Positions 34,112-41,313 are shown, counted from the stretch's first letter. The stretch is DNA of 64,000 bases from Luteimicrobium xylanilyticum (GCF_009429125.1 NZ_CP045529.1:1984001-2048000); one strand, 5' to 3'. Numbers and translations: made by a program. The notes: generated by a model not told the origin, from the letters alone.

Positions 34112-34603
34112 GTGGAACCCACCACCGTCGCCGAGATCCTGGACCGGCCGCTCAGCCGCGAGCTCTTGGCCCGCGACCTGACCCGGCTCGCGTACGTCGC
34201 CGCCGACGGGACGCCCCGCAACGTGCCTATCGCGTTCAGCTGGAACGGGACCGAGATCGTCATGTGCACGCCGCCGAACGCCCCGAAGCTCGCGGCGCTC
34301 CGCGCCCACCCGGCCGTAGCCCTGACCATCGACACCGAGGTCCACCCGCCCGCGATCCTCCTGATCCGCGGGCGGGCCGAGCTCGACCGGGTCGACGGCA
34401 TCCCCGCCGAGTTCCTCGAGGCGAACACGACCTACGAGATGACGCCCGAGCAGCGCGTCGAGTGGGAGGCCGGGGTGCGCGCCCTGTACACCGACGGGAT
34501 GGTCCGGGTCGTCGTGACCCCGACGTGGGCGAAGCTCATCGACTTCGAGACGACCCTGCCCAGCGCCGTCGAGGAGCTCGTCCGACGCCAGGCGGGGCAG
34601 TAG
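34112..34603 (+). CDS. Pyridoxamine 5'-phosphate oxidase-family flavoprotein
   Basis: 163 residues. A split-barrel FMN/F420-binding fold: LTRLAYVAADGTPRNVPIAFSWNGTEIVMCTPPNAPKLAALRAHPAVALTID, then ILLIRGRAELDRVDG and GMVRVVVTPTWAKLIDF. Close in type to the F420/FMN-dependent PNPOx-like reductases of actinobacteria, not to true PdxH. GTG at 34112 preceded by GAGAGGG, 13 bp after the UvrA-like gene, so the last gene of that cassette. It may detoxify a planar xenobiotic. Confidence 0.88.
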   Translation: MEPTTVAEILDRPLSRELLARDLTRLAYVAADGTPRNVPIAFSWNGTEIVMCTPPNAPKLAALRAHPAVALTIDTEVHPPAILLIRGRAELDRVDGIPAEFLEANTTYEMTPEQRVEWEAGVRALYTDGMVRVVVTPTWAKLIDFETTLPSAVEELVRRQAGQ

Positions 34604-34610
34604 CGCGACC

Positions 34611-35924
34611 TCAGGGCTCGAGCCGGTGCAGGTCCCGGGGGAACAGCGTGACCTCCCTGACGTTCGAAGCGCCGACGAGCCGCGAGACCCACCGTTCCAG
34701 CCCGATCGCGAAGCCACCGTGCGGCGGCATGCCGTGGGCGAACGCCTCGAGGTACGCCGCGAACGCCGCCGGTGCTTCGCCCCGCGCCCGGAGCGCGCTC
34801 ACGTAGTCGGGGTGCCGGTGCAGACGTTGTCCGCCGGTGACGAGCTCGACGCCGCGGAACAGCAGGTCGAAGCTGTTGCTCCACGGGCCGCCCTCGAACC
34901 GCGCACCCGTCCAGGGGTGCGTGTAGAACGGTCGCTTGCGCAGCGGGTATCCCTCGACGGCGAGCAGGTCGCTGCCGAGCTCCTCGCGCGCCCACGTGCC
35001 CAGCGCCCGCTCGTGCTCGGGAGCCAGGTCGGGCTGGTCCGGTGGCGCGCCGACCCGCCGGAGCGCCTCGGCGAAATGGATCACCGGGATCTCGGCCGGG
35101 ACGACGGGAAGCTGTAGCCCGAGACGATCGACGGCGCCGGCCGCGTGCGTGCGGACGCCGTCGAGCATCCCGACGAGCACCACACGCAGCAGCTCGAGCA
35201 CGTCCCGGTGGTCGCGGACGAAACCGAGCTCGACGTCGAGCGACACGTACTCGGCCAGGTGTCGGACGGTGTCGTGCGGCTCCGCCCGGAAGACCGGCGC
35301 CACCTCGTAGACCCGCTCGAAGACGCCCACGAGCTGCTGCTTGTAGAACTGCGGGCTCTGCGCGAGATACCCGGTCCGCCCGAAGTAGTCGACGGGGAAG
35401 ACGTTCGCCCCCGACTCCGTGGCGGTCCCCACGAGCTTGGGGGTCTGCACCTCGGTGAACCCGGCGTCGTCGAGCACCCGACGAAAGCCGCGGAGGCTCG
35501 CCGCAGCGATCTCCCACGCTGCGCGGCGGCGGGGATGACGCCAGGTCACAGCGGCGTGGTCGAGGACGGTGGGGAGCCCGGCCGAGAGAACCGGGCGCCA
35601 GAGCTCGATCGGTGGCGTCGCCGCCCGCTCCGACAGAAGCCTGATCCGTGGAGAGGTCACCTCGACGCCACCGCCCGCCTGCACGCTCGGCGTGACGCGT
35701 CCCGTCACCTCGACGACGGTCTCCTCGGGCGGGAGGCCGCCGTCGGGCAGCTCGTCCGGACGCACGACGACCTGGGCGACGCCCGAACGGTCCCGGAGCA
35801 GCAGGAACGCCACGGTCGCGAGCTCACGACGACGATGGACGTGGCCCATCAGCGTCACGTCGGCGCCGGGTTCCGCGCCGGCGAGGTCGGCAGCGAGGGT
35901 GCGGGCGGGTACGGGTCGTCTCAT
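34611..35924 (-). CDS. aspS: Second aspartyl-tRNA synthetase, archaeal/non-discriminating type
   Basis: 437 residues, the size of archaeal AspRS rather than bacterial AspRS (~590). An N-terminal OB-fold anticodon-binding domain (VTLMGHVHRRRELATVAFLLLRDRSGVAQVVV) precedes the class-II core: motif 1 region FTEVQTPKLVGTATESGANVF, AQSPQFYKQQLVGVFERVYEVAPVFRAE (motif 2), HLAEYVSLDVELGF, and motif 3 GGFAIGLERWVSRLVGASNVREVTLFPRD. The ATG at 35924 has GGAGG 4 nt upstream, and that site can be hidden in a hairpin. A T-box lies in its 250-bp leader. It could provide backup, Asn-tRNA mischarging, or resistance to an AspRS inhibitor. Confidence 0.9.
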   Translation of the reverse strand: MRRPVPARTLAADLAGAEPGADVTLMGHVHRRRELATVAFLLLRDRSGVAQVVVRPDELPDGGLPPEETVVEVTGRVTPSVQAGGGVEVTSPRIRLLSERAATPPIELWRPVLSAGLPTVLDHAAVTWRHPRRRAAWEIAAASLRGFRRVLDDAGFTEVQTPKLVGTATESGANVFPVDYFGRTGYLAQSPQFYKQQLVGVFERVYEVAPVFRAEPHDTVRHLAEYVSLDVELGFVRDHRDVLELLRVVLVGMLDGVRTHAAGAVDRLGLQLPVVPAEIPVIHFAEALRRVGAPPDQPDLAPEHERALGTWAREELGSDLLAVEGYPLRKRPFYTHPWTGARFEGGPWSNSFDLLFRGVELVTGGQRLHRHPDYVSALRARGEAPAAFAAYLEAFAHGMPPHGGFAIGLERWVSRLVGASNVREVTLFPRDLHRLEP

Positions 35925-36104
35925 CGTTCCTCCAGAGTGCGGAAGCCCTGGAGGTGTGGGCGGGGGCAAGGTCGCGGTGCCACCACACCTTCGCCGGCTG
36001 TGCTGCCCGGCCTCTCGTCGGTACGCCGCACGCGCGGGCGGTCGCCTGCCCGGGCCGCTGGTGCCCGGCCCGAGGGTCGTCACGCCTCACGCTCGCCACG
36101 CACG
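35925..36104 (-). promoter_or_regulatory. Translational T-box riboswitch upstream of aspS
   Basis: Read on the minus strand, GGTGGCACCGCG (35984-35973) matches the T-box core GGTGGNACCGCG, closed by AAGGT (35991-35987) and ACCTT (35972-35968). Its TGGCACC bulge (35982-35976) can pair a tRNA CCA end. Downstream, CCTCCAG (35954-35948) is complementary to CTGGAGG (35935-35929), which contains the Shine-Dalgarno: a sequestrator. Upstream is a Stem-I-like hairpin (CCGGGC 36063-36068 with GCCCGG 36050-36055), with GAC (Asp) triplets on both sides (36041-36043, 36076-36081). Probable start about 36098, after -10 TAGCCT (36110-36105). Confidence 0.8.
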
Positions 36105-36161
36105 AGGCTAGAGCGGTCCGGCCACGGTGCCCAGCGAAAACCCTCGGCGGCCGCACCGGGC

Positions 36162-36167
36162 TAGCGT
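36162..36167 (+). promoter_or_regulatory. -10 element, leaderless promoter of the VOC gene
   Basis: TAGCGT 6 nt before the ATG at 36174, divergent from the T-box/aspS transcript. Confidence 0.5.
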
Positions 36168-36173
36168 GAGCCC

Positions 36174-36611
36174 ATGGTGACCACACTGCGCCTCGACAAC
36201 GTCGGCATCGTCGTCGACGACATCGCCGCCACGACCGACTTCTTCACCGACCTCGGGTTCCAGGTCGTGGGGGAGACCACCGTCGAAGGGCCCTGGGTCG
36301 ACCGGGTCGCCGGACTCGGTCATGTCCGGTGCCGTGTCGTCATGCTCCGCACCCCTGACGGCCACGGCCAGCTCGAGCTCAACCAGTACGAGACGCCGGT
36401 CGCCCACACTCCCGCCCCCTCGCCACCCAACACCGTCGGACTGCACCGCGTGGCACTGACCGTCGACGACGTGGACGCGGCCGTGGCCGTCGCTCGCTCC
36501 CACGGGGCCGAGCTGCTCGGCGACGTCGTCCAGTACGAGGACAGCTACCGGCTCTGCTACCTGCGCGGACCCGCAGGCATCGTCGTCATGCTCGCCGAAG
36601 AGCTCGCCTGA
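36174..36611 (+). CDS. VOC-family protein
   Basis: 145 residues, two VOC modules: LDNVGIVVDDIAATTDFFTDLGFQVVGE and, after VKCRVVMLRTPDGHGQLELNQY-type strands (HVRCRVVMLRTPDGHGQLEL), GLHRVALTVDDVDAAVAVARSHGAELLGDVV and LCYLRGPAGIVVMLAEEL. Metal ligands His/Glu are plausible. Likely a lyase, dioxygenase or drug-binding member; substrate unknown. Divergent from aspS. Confidence 0.88.
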   Translation: MVTTLRLDNVGIVVDDIAATTDFFTDLGFQVVGETTVEGPWVDRVAGLGHVRCRVVMLRTPDGHGQLELNQYETPVAHTPAPSPPNTVGLHRVALTVDDVDAAVAVARSHGAELLGDVVQYEDSYRLCYLRGPAGIVVMLAEELA

Positions 36612-36636
36612 CGCGCCGACACCGACCGCCAGCAGC

Positions 36637-37014
36637 TCACTCGGACCGGGCGTCCTGCGCTGTCCGCGACAGCAGGCAGAACTCGTTCCCCTCGACGTCC
36701 GCCAGCACGGTCCACGGGACGTCCAAGCCCTGCCCGACGTCGACGCGCCGCGCGCCGAGGGTGAGCAGCCGGTCGAGCTCGGCCTGCGTCGTCGTGCCGT
36801 CCGCTCGCAGATCGAGGTGCAGGCGGTTCTTCACGACCTTGCCCTCCGGGACCGAGGCGACGTCGATCGTCGGCCAGGACCTGTCGTCGGCGCCGATGCT
36901 GATCAGGTCGCCGTCGCGCTCGAGGACGCGCCAACCCAGCACGTCGCACCAGAAGGCGGCGACGAGCTCCGGGTCGGCGGCGTCGATGGCGATGGTGGTG
37001 ATCCGACTGGTCAT
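36637..37014 (-). CDS. VOC-family glyoxalase-like protein
   Basis: 125 residues, the short Glyoxalase_6 type: ITTIAIDAADPELVAAFWCDVLGWRVLERDGDLISIG, then NRLHLDLRADGTTTQAELDRLLTLGARRVDVGQGLDVPWTVLADVEGNEFCLL. The HLDL and GNEFCLL strands are the conserved ones. ATG 37014 has CAGGAT 6 nt upstream. Convergent with the preceding VOC gene, divergent from the GNAT gene; single-gene unit. Function not predictable. Confidence 0.87.
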   Translation of the reverse strand: MTSRITTIAIDAADPELVAAFWCDVLGWRVLERDGDLISIGADDRSWPTIDVASVPEGKVVKNRLHLDLRADGTTTQAELDRLLTLGARRVDVGQGLDVPWTVLADVEGNEFCLLSRTAQDARSE

Positions 37015-37105
37015 GGACCCATCCTGCGCGCCGGGTTCCGCCGCCCGCAGGTCAGGCCGGAAGAATTCGGTGGGTCGGTCGGCGACCCGGTGGTGTGATC
37101 AAGGC

Positions 37106-37975
37106 ATGGCGACGACGCTGGACGATCCCGGGACGACCGACCTCGACGAGGCACTGACAGTACTGAGGAGCTGGCAGGACGACCGCACGCCGCTCCAGCT
37201 CCATCCGGGCGACGTCGCGTGGAGGGAGCGCGTCGGTCTCGGAGCGGCGGCCGCGGCTCTGCGCGTGTGGCGCCGCGAGGGGCGGATCCTCGCGCTCGGG
37301 ATGCTCGACGCGCCCGACCTTCTCCGGTTGGCCATCGATCCGGAGGCGTTCCAGGACGAGGAGCTCGCGCGCCGCGTGGTCGACGACCTCGCCGACGAGG
37401 CGTGTGGCGTGCTGCCGGCGGGGGAGGCGTACCTCGAGACACCGAACGGCACCGTCCTGCACGACGTCGTGCTGACGGCAGGCTGGGAGCCGGGGGAGTC
37501 GTGGACCCCGTTGCGCCGTGACCTCGCCGAACCCGTGCCGGACCCAGGGCTTCGGATCGCCGTCGTCGAGCCGGAGGACGTTCACGACCGGGTTGCCGTC
37601 CATCGCGCATCGTTTCCTGGATCAACTTTTACAGAAGATGGGTGGCGCCTCGTGGCAGCCACGGGCGCCTACGACGACGCCCGGTGCCTCGTCGCGTACG
37701 ACGACGCCGGCTCATCCGTCGCGGCGGCCACGGTGTGGTCGGCGGGGGAGGGCAGGCCCGGACTGCTGGAGCCCGTGGGCGTGCACAGCGACCACCGCGG
37801 GCACGGCTACGGCACCGCGATCAGCCTCGCGGCCGCGCGGGCGCTGCGAGAGCTCGGCTCGTCCAGCGCGATCGTGTGCACGCCGGCGTCCAACGTCGCG
37901 GCGGTCGCGACGTACCGAGCGGCGGGGTTCATCCCGGAGGATCTTCGCCTCGACGCAGCACGCGCCGCCGGCTGA
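37106..37975 (+). CDS. GNAT-family N-acetyltransferase
   Basis: 289 residues. The C-terminal half is a GNAT domain: LRIAVVEPEDVHDRVAVHRASFPGSTFTEDGWRLVA, acetyl-CoA loop LLEPVGVHSDHRGHGYGTAISLAAARAL (Arg/Gly-x-Gly-x-Gly type), and ASNVAAVATYRAAGF. The N-terminal half is a degenerate second GNAT-like module, as in mycothiol-synthase-like tandem acetyltransferases. ATG 37106 with TGTGAT 6 nt upstream (weak). It ends at the border of the compositionally odd region. Confidence 0.87.
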   Translation: MATTLDDPGTTDLDEALTVLRSWQDDRTPLQLHPGDVAWRERVGLGAAAAALRVWRREGRILALGMLDAPDLLRLAIDPEAFQDEELARRVVDDLADEACGVLPAGEAYLETPNGTVLHDVVLTAGWEPGESWTPLRRDLAEPVPDPGLRIAVVEPEDVHDRVAVHRASFPGSTFTEDGWRLVAATGAYDDARCLVAYDDAGSSVAAATVWSAGEGRPGLLEPVGVHSDHRGHGYGTAISLAAARALRELGSSSAIVCTPASNVAAVATYRAAGFIPEDLRLDAARAAG

Positions 37976-38157
37976 CAGAGCTGACGTCAACCGCCGACAC
38001 TAGGGCGGTGACCGAGCCGCGTAACCCTGCCTCTCGCGAGGTCGGCGTCGCGGCACCGGACCGCCTCGTCGCCAGCTCTGACACCGCATCTCCGCGCGAG
38101 CTTGTTGGCAACTAGGCAAAGAAGATCAGGAAGCTTGAGAAGAGGGGGAGAGAAGAG
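37976..38157. other. Intergenic transition into lower-GC region
   Basis: No gene seen. GC falls sharply from about 38,100 onward (GATCAGGAAGCTTGAGAAGA region), and the stretch ends in a purine-rich Shine-Dalgarno (GGGGGAGAGAAGAG) for the next gene. Confidence 0.6.
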
Positions 38158-38475
38158 ATGACGGCAAAGCGGTCAGCAATCTCACTAAAGGAACTCCGAC
38201 ACGCATGCACTGAGGTGCTCGAACATCTTGAAGCATCAATGGGGGAGGAAATTGACCTCTCGCACCAGGACCTCTTTTGGACCGTTGAGTTCGATGAAGC
38301 GTTCCAGTTCGAGTCAGATCCGCCGCTGCCGGGAGTAGGCCAGACTTCAGAGTCGGTGGAATACCTACGTAGCACCCTTGAAGAAGGCGCGCGATTCTCA
38401 TATCAGGCCGTCTGGCTTTCGCAGATAATGTTCGCTGTCGCCTGGGCGTGGCAGGTCTCAGAGCGGACGGAATAG
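38158..38475 (+). CDS. Hypothetical protein in low-GC island
   Basis: 105 residues (MTAKRSAISLKELRHACTEV...). Acidic and helical at the N-terminus, with DLFWTVEFDEAFQF in the middle and a hydrophobic-aromatic C-terminal helix (LSQIMFAVAWAWQVSE). No family recognised. The purine-rich Shine-Dalgarno and protein-like composition argue that it is real. Its codon usage has many A/T third positions, unlike all neighbours, suggesting recent acquisition. It could be a small immunity-type or phage-derived protein, but nothing shows this. Confidence 0.6.
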   Translation: MTAKRSAISLKELRHACTEVLEHLEASMGEEIDLSHQDLFWTVEFDEAFQFESDPPLPGVGQTSESVEYLRSTLEEGARFSYQAVWLSQIMFAVAWAWQVSERTE

Positions 38476-38755
38476 ATCTTCGCGTCTGAAGAGCCGTCGT
38501 AGAGAAGTTCGCCTAGCTCGGCAAGAGGGCCGTCTTGGAAGTTGACTTGGTTCACAACCGAATCTCCATACTGCCGGCGACTGCGCCTCTTGAACTGCGC
38601 CGCCGCCGCCGCCGTCTTCGTCGCCCGGTGCGCGTTCTTGCATCCCGAGCAACTCGCACTGGTAGCGATCCGATAATGTACGTTATGTCATTTCGATCGG
38701 ATGATCCCACCCCTACCGGCTTGACGATTGAGCTCCGGACGGCCAGAGCGCCGTC
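38476..38755. other. Low-GC intergenic segment carrying a dif-like site and a coding-like remnant
   Basis: No confident gene. On the minus strand 38660-38403 reads as protein-like sequence without a clear start (ending ...GDSVVNQVNFQDGPLAELGE, then LLYDGSSDAKIYS), overlapping the 3' end of the plus-strand hypothetical gene. A dif-like site is at 38666-38693. Confidence 0.5.
38666..38693 (+). other. dif: Candidate XerCD recombination site (dif)
   Basis: The 28 bp contain GATAATGTACGTTATGTCA: an XerC-arm-like CCGATAA, a 6-bp centre TGTACG, and an XerD-arm-like TTATGTCA. By hand alignment 18 of 28 positions match E. coli dif, including ATAATGTA and TTATGT. It is extra-genic, AT-rich against a high-GC background, and 600 bp from a tyrosine recombinase gene. 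No second copy was seen in the window. Confidence 0.7.
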
Positions 38756-39082
38756 TCACACGCTCGCTGTCCGGGCGTCCGTCATCGCTCCGAACCTGAC
38801 GTCGTCGGTCGCGACCGTCCCCGCGCTGCGCCTCGGTGCCTGGTGGTTCTCCCAGGACAGGTTGGTGTGCGCGATGACGAGATCGGGCGTCGGTGTGCCG
38901 TACCCCGACAGATCGAGGTCCGTGTTCTCGAACGAGTCCGCACGTCGGCGGCGCGCCTTGTCGACGAGCGTCGCGACATTCGCGACCACGTCGTCGCGAC
39001 GCTAGGCGACGCCCACCACACCTCGTTCCGGACGTCGATCACCACGAGTGCCGTAATGGGGACGGTCGACGAGCGTGCTCAT
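38756..39082 (-). pseudogene. Degraded isochorismatase-family cysteine hydrolase
   Basis: On the minus strand MSTLVDRPHYGT (from ATG 39082), then LVVIDVRNEV in the +1 frame, then an in-frame TAG, then RDDVVANVATLVDKARR, then directly DSFENTDL, and finally PDLVIAHTNLSWENHQAP and AGTVATDDVRFG. These are, in order, conserved pieces of isochorismatase-like hydrolases (intact ones ~180-190 aa). The central part with the catalytic Lys and Cys is deleted. Two compensating shifts, a stop and a deletion make it clearly dead. Confidence 0.82.
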
Positions 39083-39299
39083 GAGTGGGCTCCCCTCCGG
39101 GCGTGCGACGGACAACCGACGGCGCCGCGCCCCGGCTCTGACGCTCCTACCGGACGCGACGTGTCCGATTGATACTATTTTGTATATCTCAACACAACGG
39201 TCTCGCGACGATTCATGACTTCTCAGACGATCGGGCCTCCGCCCGCGATGTCGGACCCGTCCCCTACGGTCGACCCGTCCCGATGCACAGGAGGTTCTC
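39083..39299. promoter_or_regulatory. Upstream region of the recombinase gene
   Basis: Contains the AT-rich, partly symmetrical GATACTATTTTGTATATC (39174-39191), including an extended -10-like TGATACTAT. The recombinase Shine-Dalgarno ACAGGAGG follows ~95 bp later. A likely promoter, unlike the leaderless ones around it. Confidence 0.4.
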
Positions 39300-40412
39300 G
39301 TGGCCGCGCCACCCCGCGTCGTCCGGCTCACCGTCGCCGAGGCCGTCCGCCGCTACCGCACGGTCGTCGACTCCGAGACCTTGCGCGGCATCCTCTCCCC
39401 CACGACGCGCGACACCTACACCCGTGACCTGCGCGAGTTCTCCGTCCTCGCGGGCCCCGATCGCATCCTCGACGACATCTCCGGTGAGGATCTCGACGAC
39501 GTCCTCGTGCGCTACCAGCTCGCCCCCGACGCGCGCTACGGCGACCCTGCGGGCAAGCCGGGCGGCCCCGGCAAGTCGACCGCGACCGTCAACCGCTTCC
39601 GCCAGTCCGTCTCGCGCTTCTTCACCCACGCCACGAAGCACGCCTGGGTCCAGGCCAACCCCTTCCTGTGGGCCGCTCCTCCGGCCCGGACGCGCGGCGG
39701 CCTGCGAGTCGAGCGTACGGCTCTGCCTGCGTCGTCGGCCAAGGCCCTGCTGGACGCGACGGAGGGTGCCATGCACGAGCAGCCCGTGCGCCGCGACCAG
39801 GACCTCGCGATCCGGGACCGGCTCGTGATCGCCCTCCTGCTCGTCCTCGGCCCGCGCGTCTCCGAGCTGGTCCGCACCGACCTCGACGACGTCGTCCGCG
39901 AGCCTGGCGCGGCGCGCTGGCGGATCCGCGGCAAGGGAGGCTCGGTCCGCACCGTGAGCCTCTCGGCGCCCCTCGAGGAGGCGCTCGGCGACTACCTCGC
40001 GACCCTCCGCCCGACCCTGCTCGCTCGCGGCGACGTCACGGCCGACGCCCAGCGCGCGCTCCTCCTGAGCTGGCGTGGCCGCCGCATGGACGCCCAGTCC
40101 GTCCGTGCCCTCCTCACCCGCGCGATGGGGCGCGTCCCCGGGGACCTTCGCCGGGGTGCCACGCCCCACGCGCTGCGGCACACGACCGCGACCCTGCTCG
40201 TGGCGCACGGCTGGGACGTCAAGGTCGTCGCGGAACTCCTGGGGCACGCGTCGATCGCCACGACGGGCGTGTACCTCGACCGGATCGAGGGCGAGCTCGC
40301 GGCGGCGATCGCCTCGCACCCCCTCACGATGCGCTCGGAGGCACCGGGCGGCGCGGCGACCGACGAGCCACCCGTCCTCCCGGTCAGCGATCCCGGTACT
40401 GCTGCGGGCTGA
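39300..40412 (+). CDS. Tyrosine recombinase (XerC/D-like integrase)
   Basis: 370 residues. An N-terminal SAM-like core-binding domain (TVAEAVRRYRTVVDSETLRGILSPTTRDTYTRDLREF). The catalytic domain has Arg in LLVLGPRVSELVRTDL, Lys in RIRGKGGSVRTVSL, His-x-x-Arg in TPHALRHTTATLLVAHG, the second His in LLGHASIATTG and nucleophile Tyr in VYLD: all six catalytic positions are present. GTG 39300 follows ACAGGAGG. Length exceeds XerC/D (~300). It could be the recombinase of a lost element using the nearby dif-like site, or a chromosomal Xer relative. Confidence 0.9.
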   Translation: MAAPPRVVRLTVAEAVRRYRTVVDSETLRGILSPTTRDTYTRDLREFSVLAGPDRILDDISGEDLDDVLVRYQLAPDARYGDPAGKPGGPGKSTATVNRFRQSVSRFFTHATKHAWVQANPFLWAAPPARTRGGLRVERTALPASSAKALLDATEGAMHEQPVRRDQDLAIRDRLVIALLLVLGPRVSELVRTDLDDVVREPGAARWRIRGKGGSVRTVSLSAPLEEALGDYLATLRPTLLARGDVTADAQRALLLSWRGRRMDAQSVRALLTRAMGRVPGDLRRGATPHALRHTTATLLVAHGWDVKVVAELLGHASIATTGVYLDRIEGELAAAIASHPLTMRSEAPGGAATDEPPVLPVSDPGTAAG

Positions 40413-41313
40413 GCCCGTGCACCCGCTTGAACGCGGCGCTGAGCGCGAACGGGGTCGCGTAGCCCACGCGCCGGGCCACCGTCTCGAGCGTCGCGTCGGA
40501 CGACGACAGCAGGTCCGCGGCCAGCGCGAGCCGCACACCCGTGAGATAGCCGAGCGGCGTCTCCCCGACCAGCTCGCGGAACCGTCGCGCGAACGCGGCG
40601 CGCGACATCCCCGCCCGCCGCGCGAGCGCCTCCACGGTCCAGGCGTGGGCGGGTTCGTCGTGGATGACCGCGAGCGCCCGTCCGACGTCGGGGTCGTGGG
40701 CGGCGCGGAGCCAGCCCGGCCGGTCCGTGTCCGGCATCGCGAACCAGTCCCGCAGCGCGGTCACGAGCAGCAGGTCGAGCACCCGGTCGAGGACGACCTC
40801 CTGCCCGGGCTCGTCGCGGTCGAGCTCGTCGTCGAGCACGCCCACGAGCCGCCGCGCGGCGCCGGCCGGCCCGAGGACCGCGAGCGGTGGCAGGCCGGCG
40901 AGGATGCGCCGGCTCGTGGCGTCGGGTAGCGGGTAGGTGCCGACGAGCATCCGCGCCTCGCCCGGGACCGCGGTGCCCCACGCGCGCAGTCCGAGGGTCA
41001 TGCGCTCGGTCATGGGCTCGCCCGCCGGCGTCCGGCACACCTGGCCCGGGTGCACGACGACGTCCGGTGGGGCCCCGGGGACGTGCGCCATCGTGTACGG
41101 GACGGGTCCTGGCACGACGACGACGTCGCCGGGCCCGAGCGTGACGCGCGGTCCTGCGTCGGACTCGAACGAGGCGGTGCCGTGCGTGACGGCGACGACG
41201 GTCGCGGGGGCTTCGTCGGCGACCCGCACCGACCAGGGCGGGTCGAACGACGCTCGCAGCAGGAACGCCCCCCGGGCGCGAGGGCCGTCGAGCAGGGCGG
41301 TCAGCGGGTCCAC
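40384..41313 (-). CDS. AraC-family regulator with cupin sensor domain
   Basis: 309 residues. N-terminal AraC-type cupin (Cupin_6: VDPLTALLDGPRARGAFLLR, VTLGPGDVVVVPGPVPYTMAH); C-terminal double HTH (WTVEALARRAGMSRAAFARRFRELVGETPLGYL, TLETVARRVGYATPFALSAAFKRVHGLSPQQYR). Start GTG 41313 with TACGGT 6 nt upstream (rc 41320-41325). Overlaps the recombinase 3' end by 29 bp, convergent. Divergent from the DUF1772 gene, which it may regulate. Confidence 0.9.
   Translation of the reverse strand: MDPLTALLDGPRARGAFLLRASFDPPWSVRVADEAPATVVAVTHGTASFESDAGPRVTLGPGDVVVVPGPVPYTMAHVPGAPPDVVVHPGQVCRTPAGEPMTERMTLGLRAWGTAVPGEARMLVGTYPLPDATSRRILAGLPPLAVLGPAGAARRLVGVLDDELDRDEPGQEVVLDRVLDLLLVTALRDWFAMPDTDRPGWLRAAHDPDVGRALAVIHDEPAHAWTVEALARRAGMSRAAFARRFRELVGETPLGYLTGVRLALAADLLSSSDATLETVARRVGYATPFALSAAFKRVHGLSPQQYRDR

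Noticed and set aside
38535-39005. 156-codon plus-strand frame over the dif-like site
   Set aside because: Covers the antisense of the isochorismatase pseudogene; low-complexity Arg runs.
39300-40412. Prophage integrase with a resident prophage
   Set aside because: No phage structural, lysis or replication genes and no att direct repeats nearby; only the recombinase remains.
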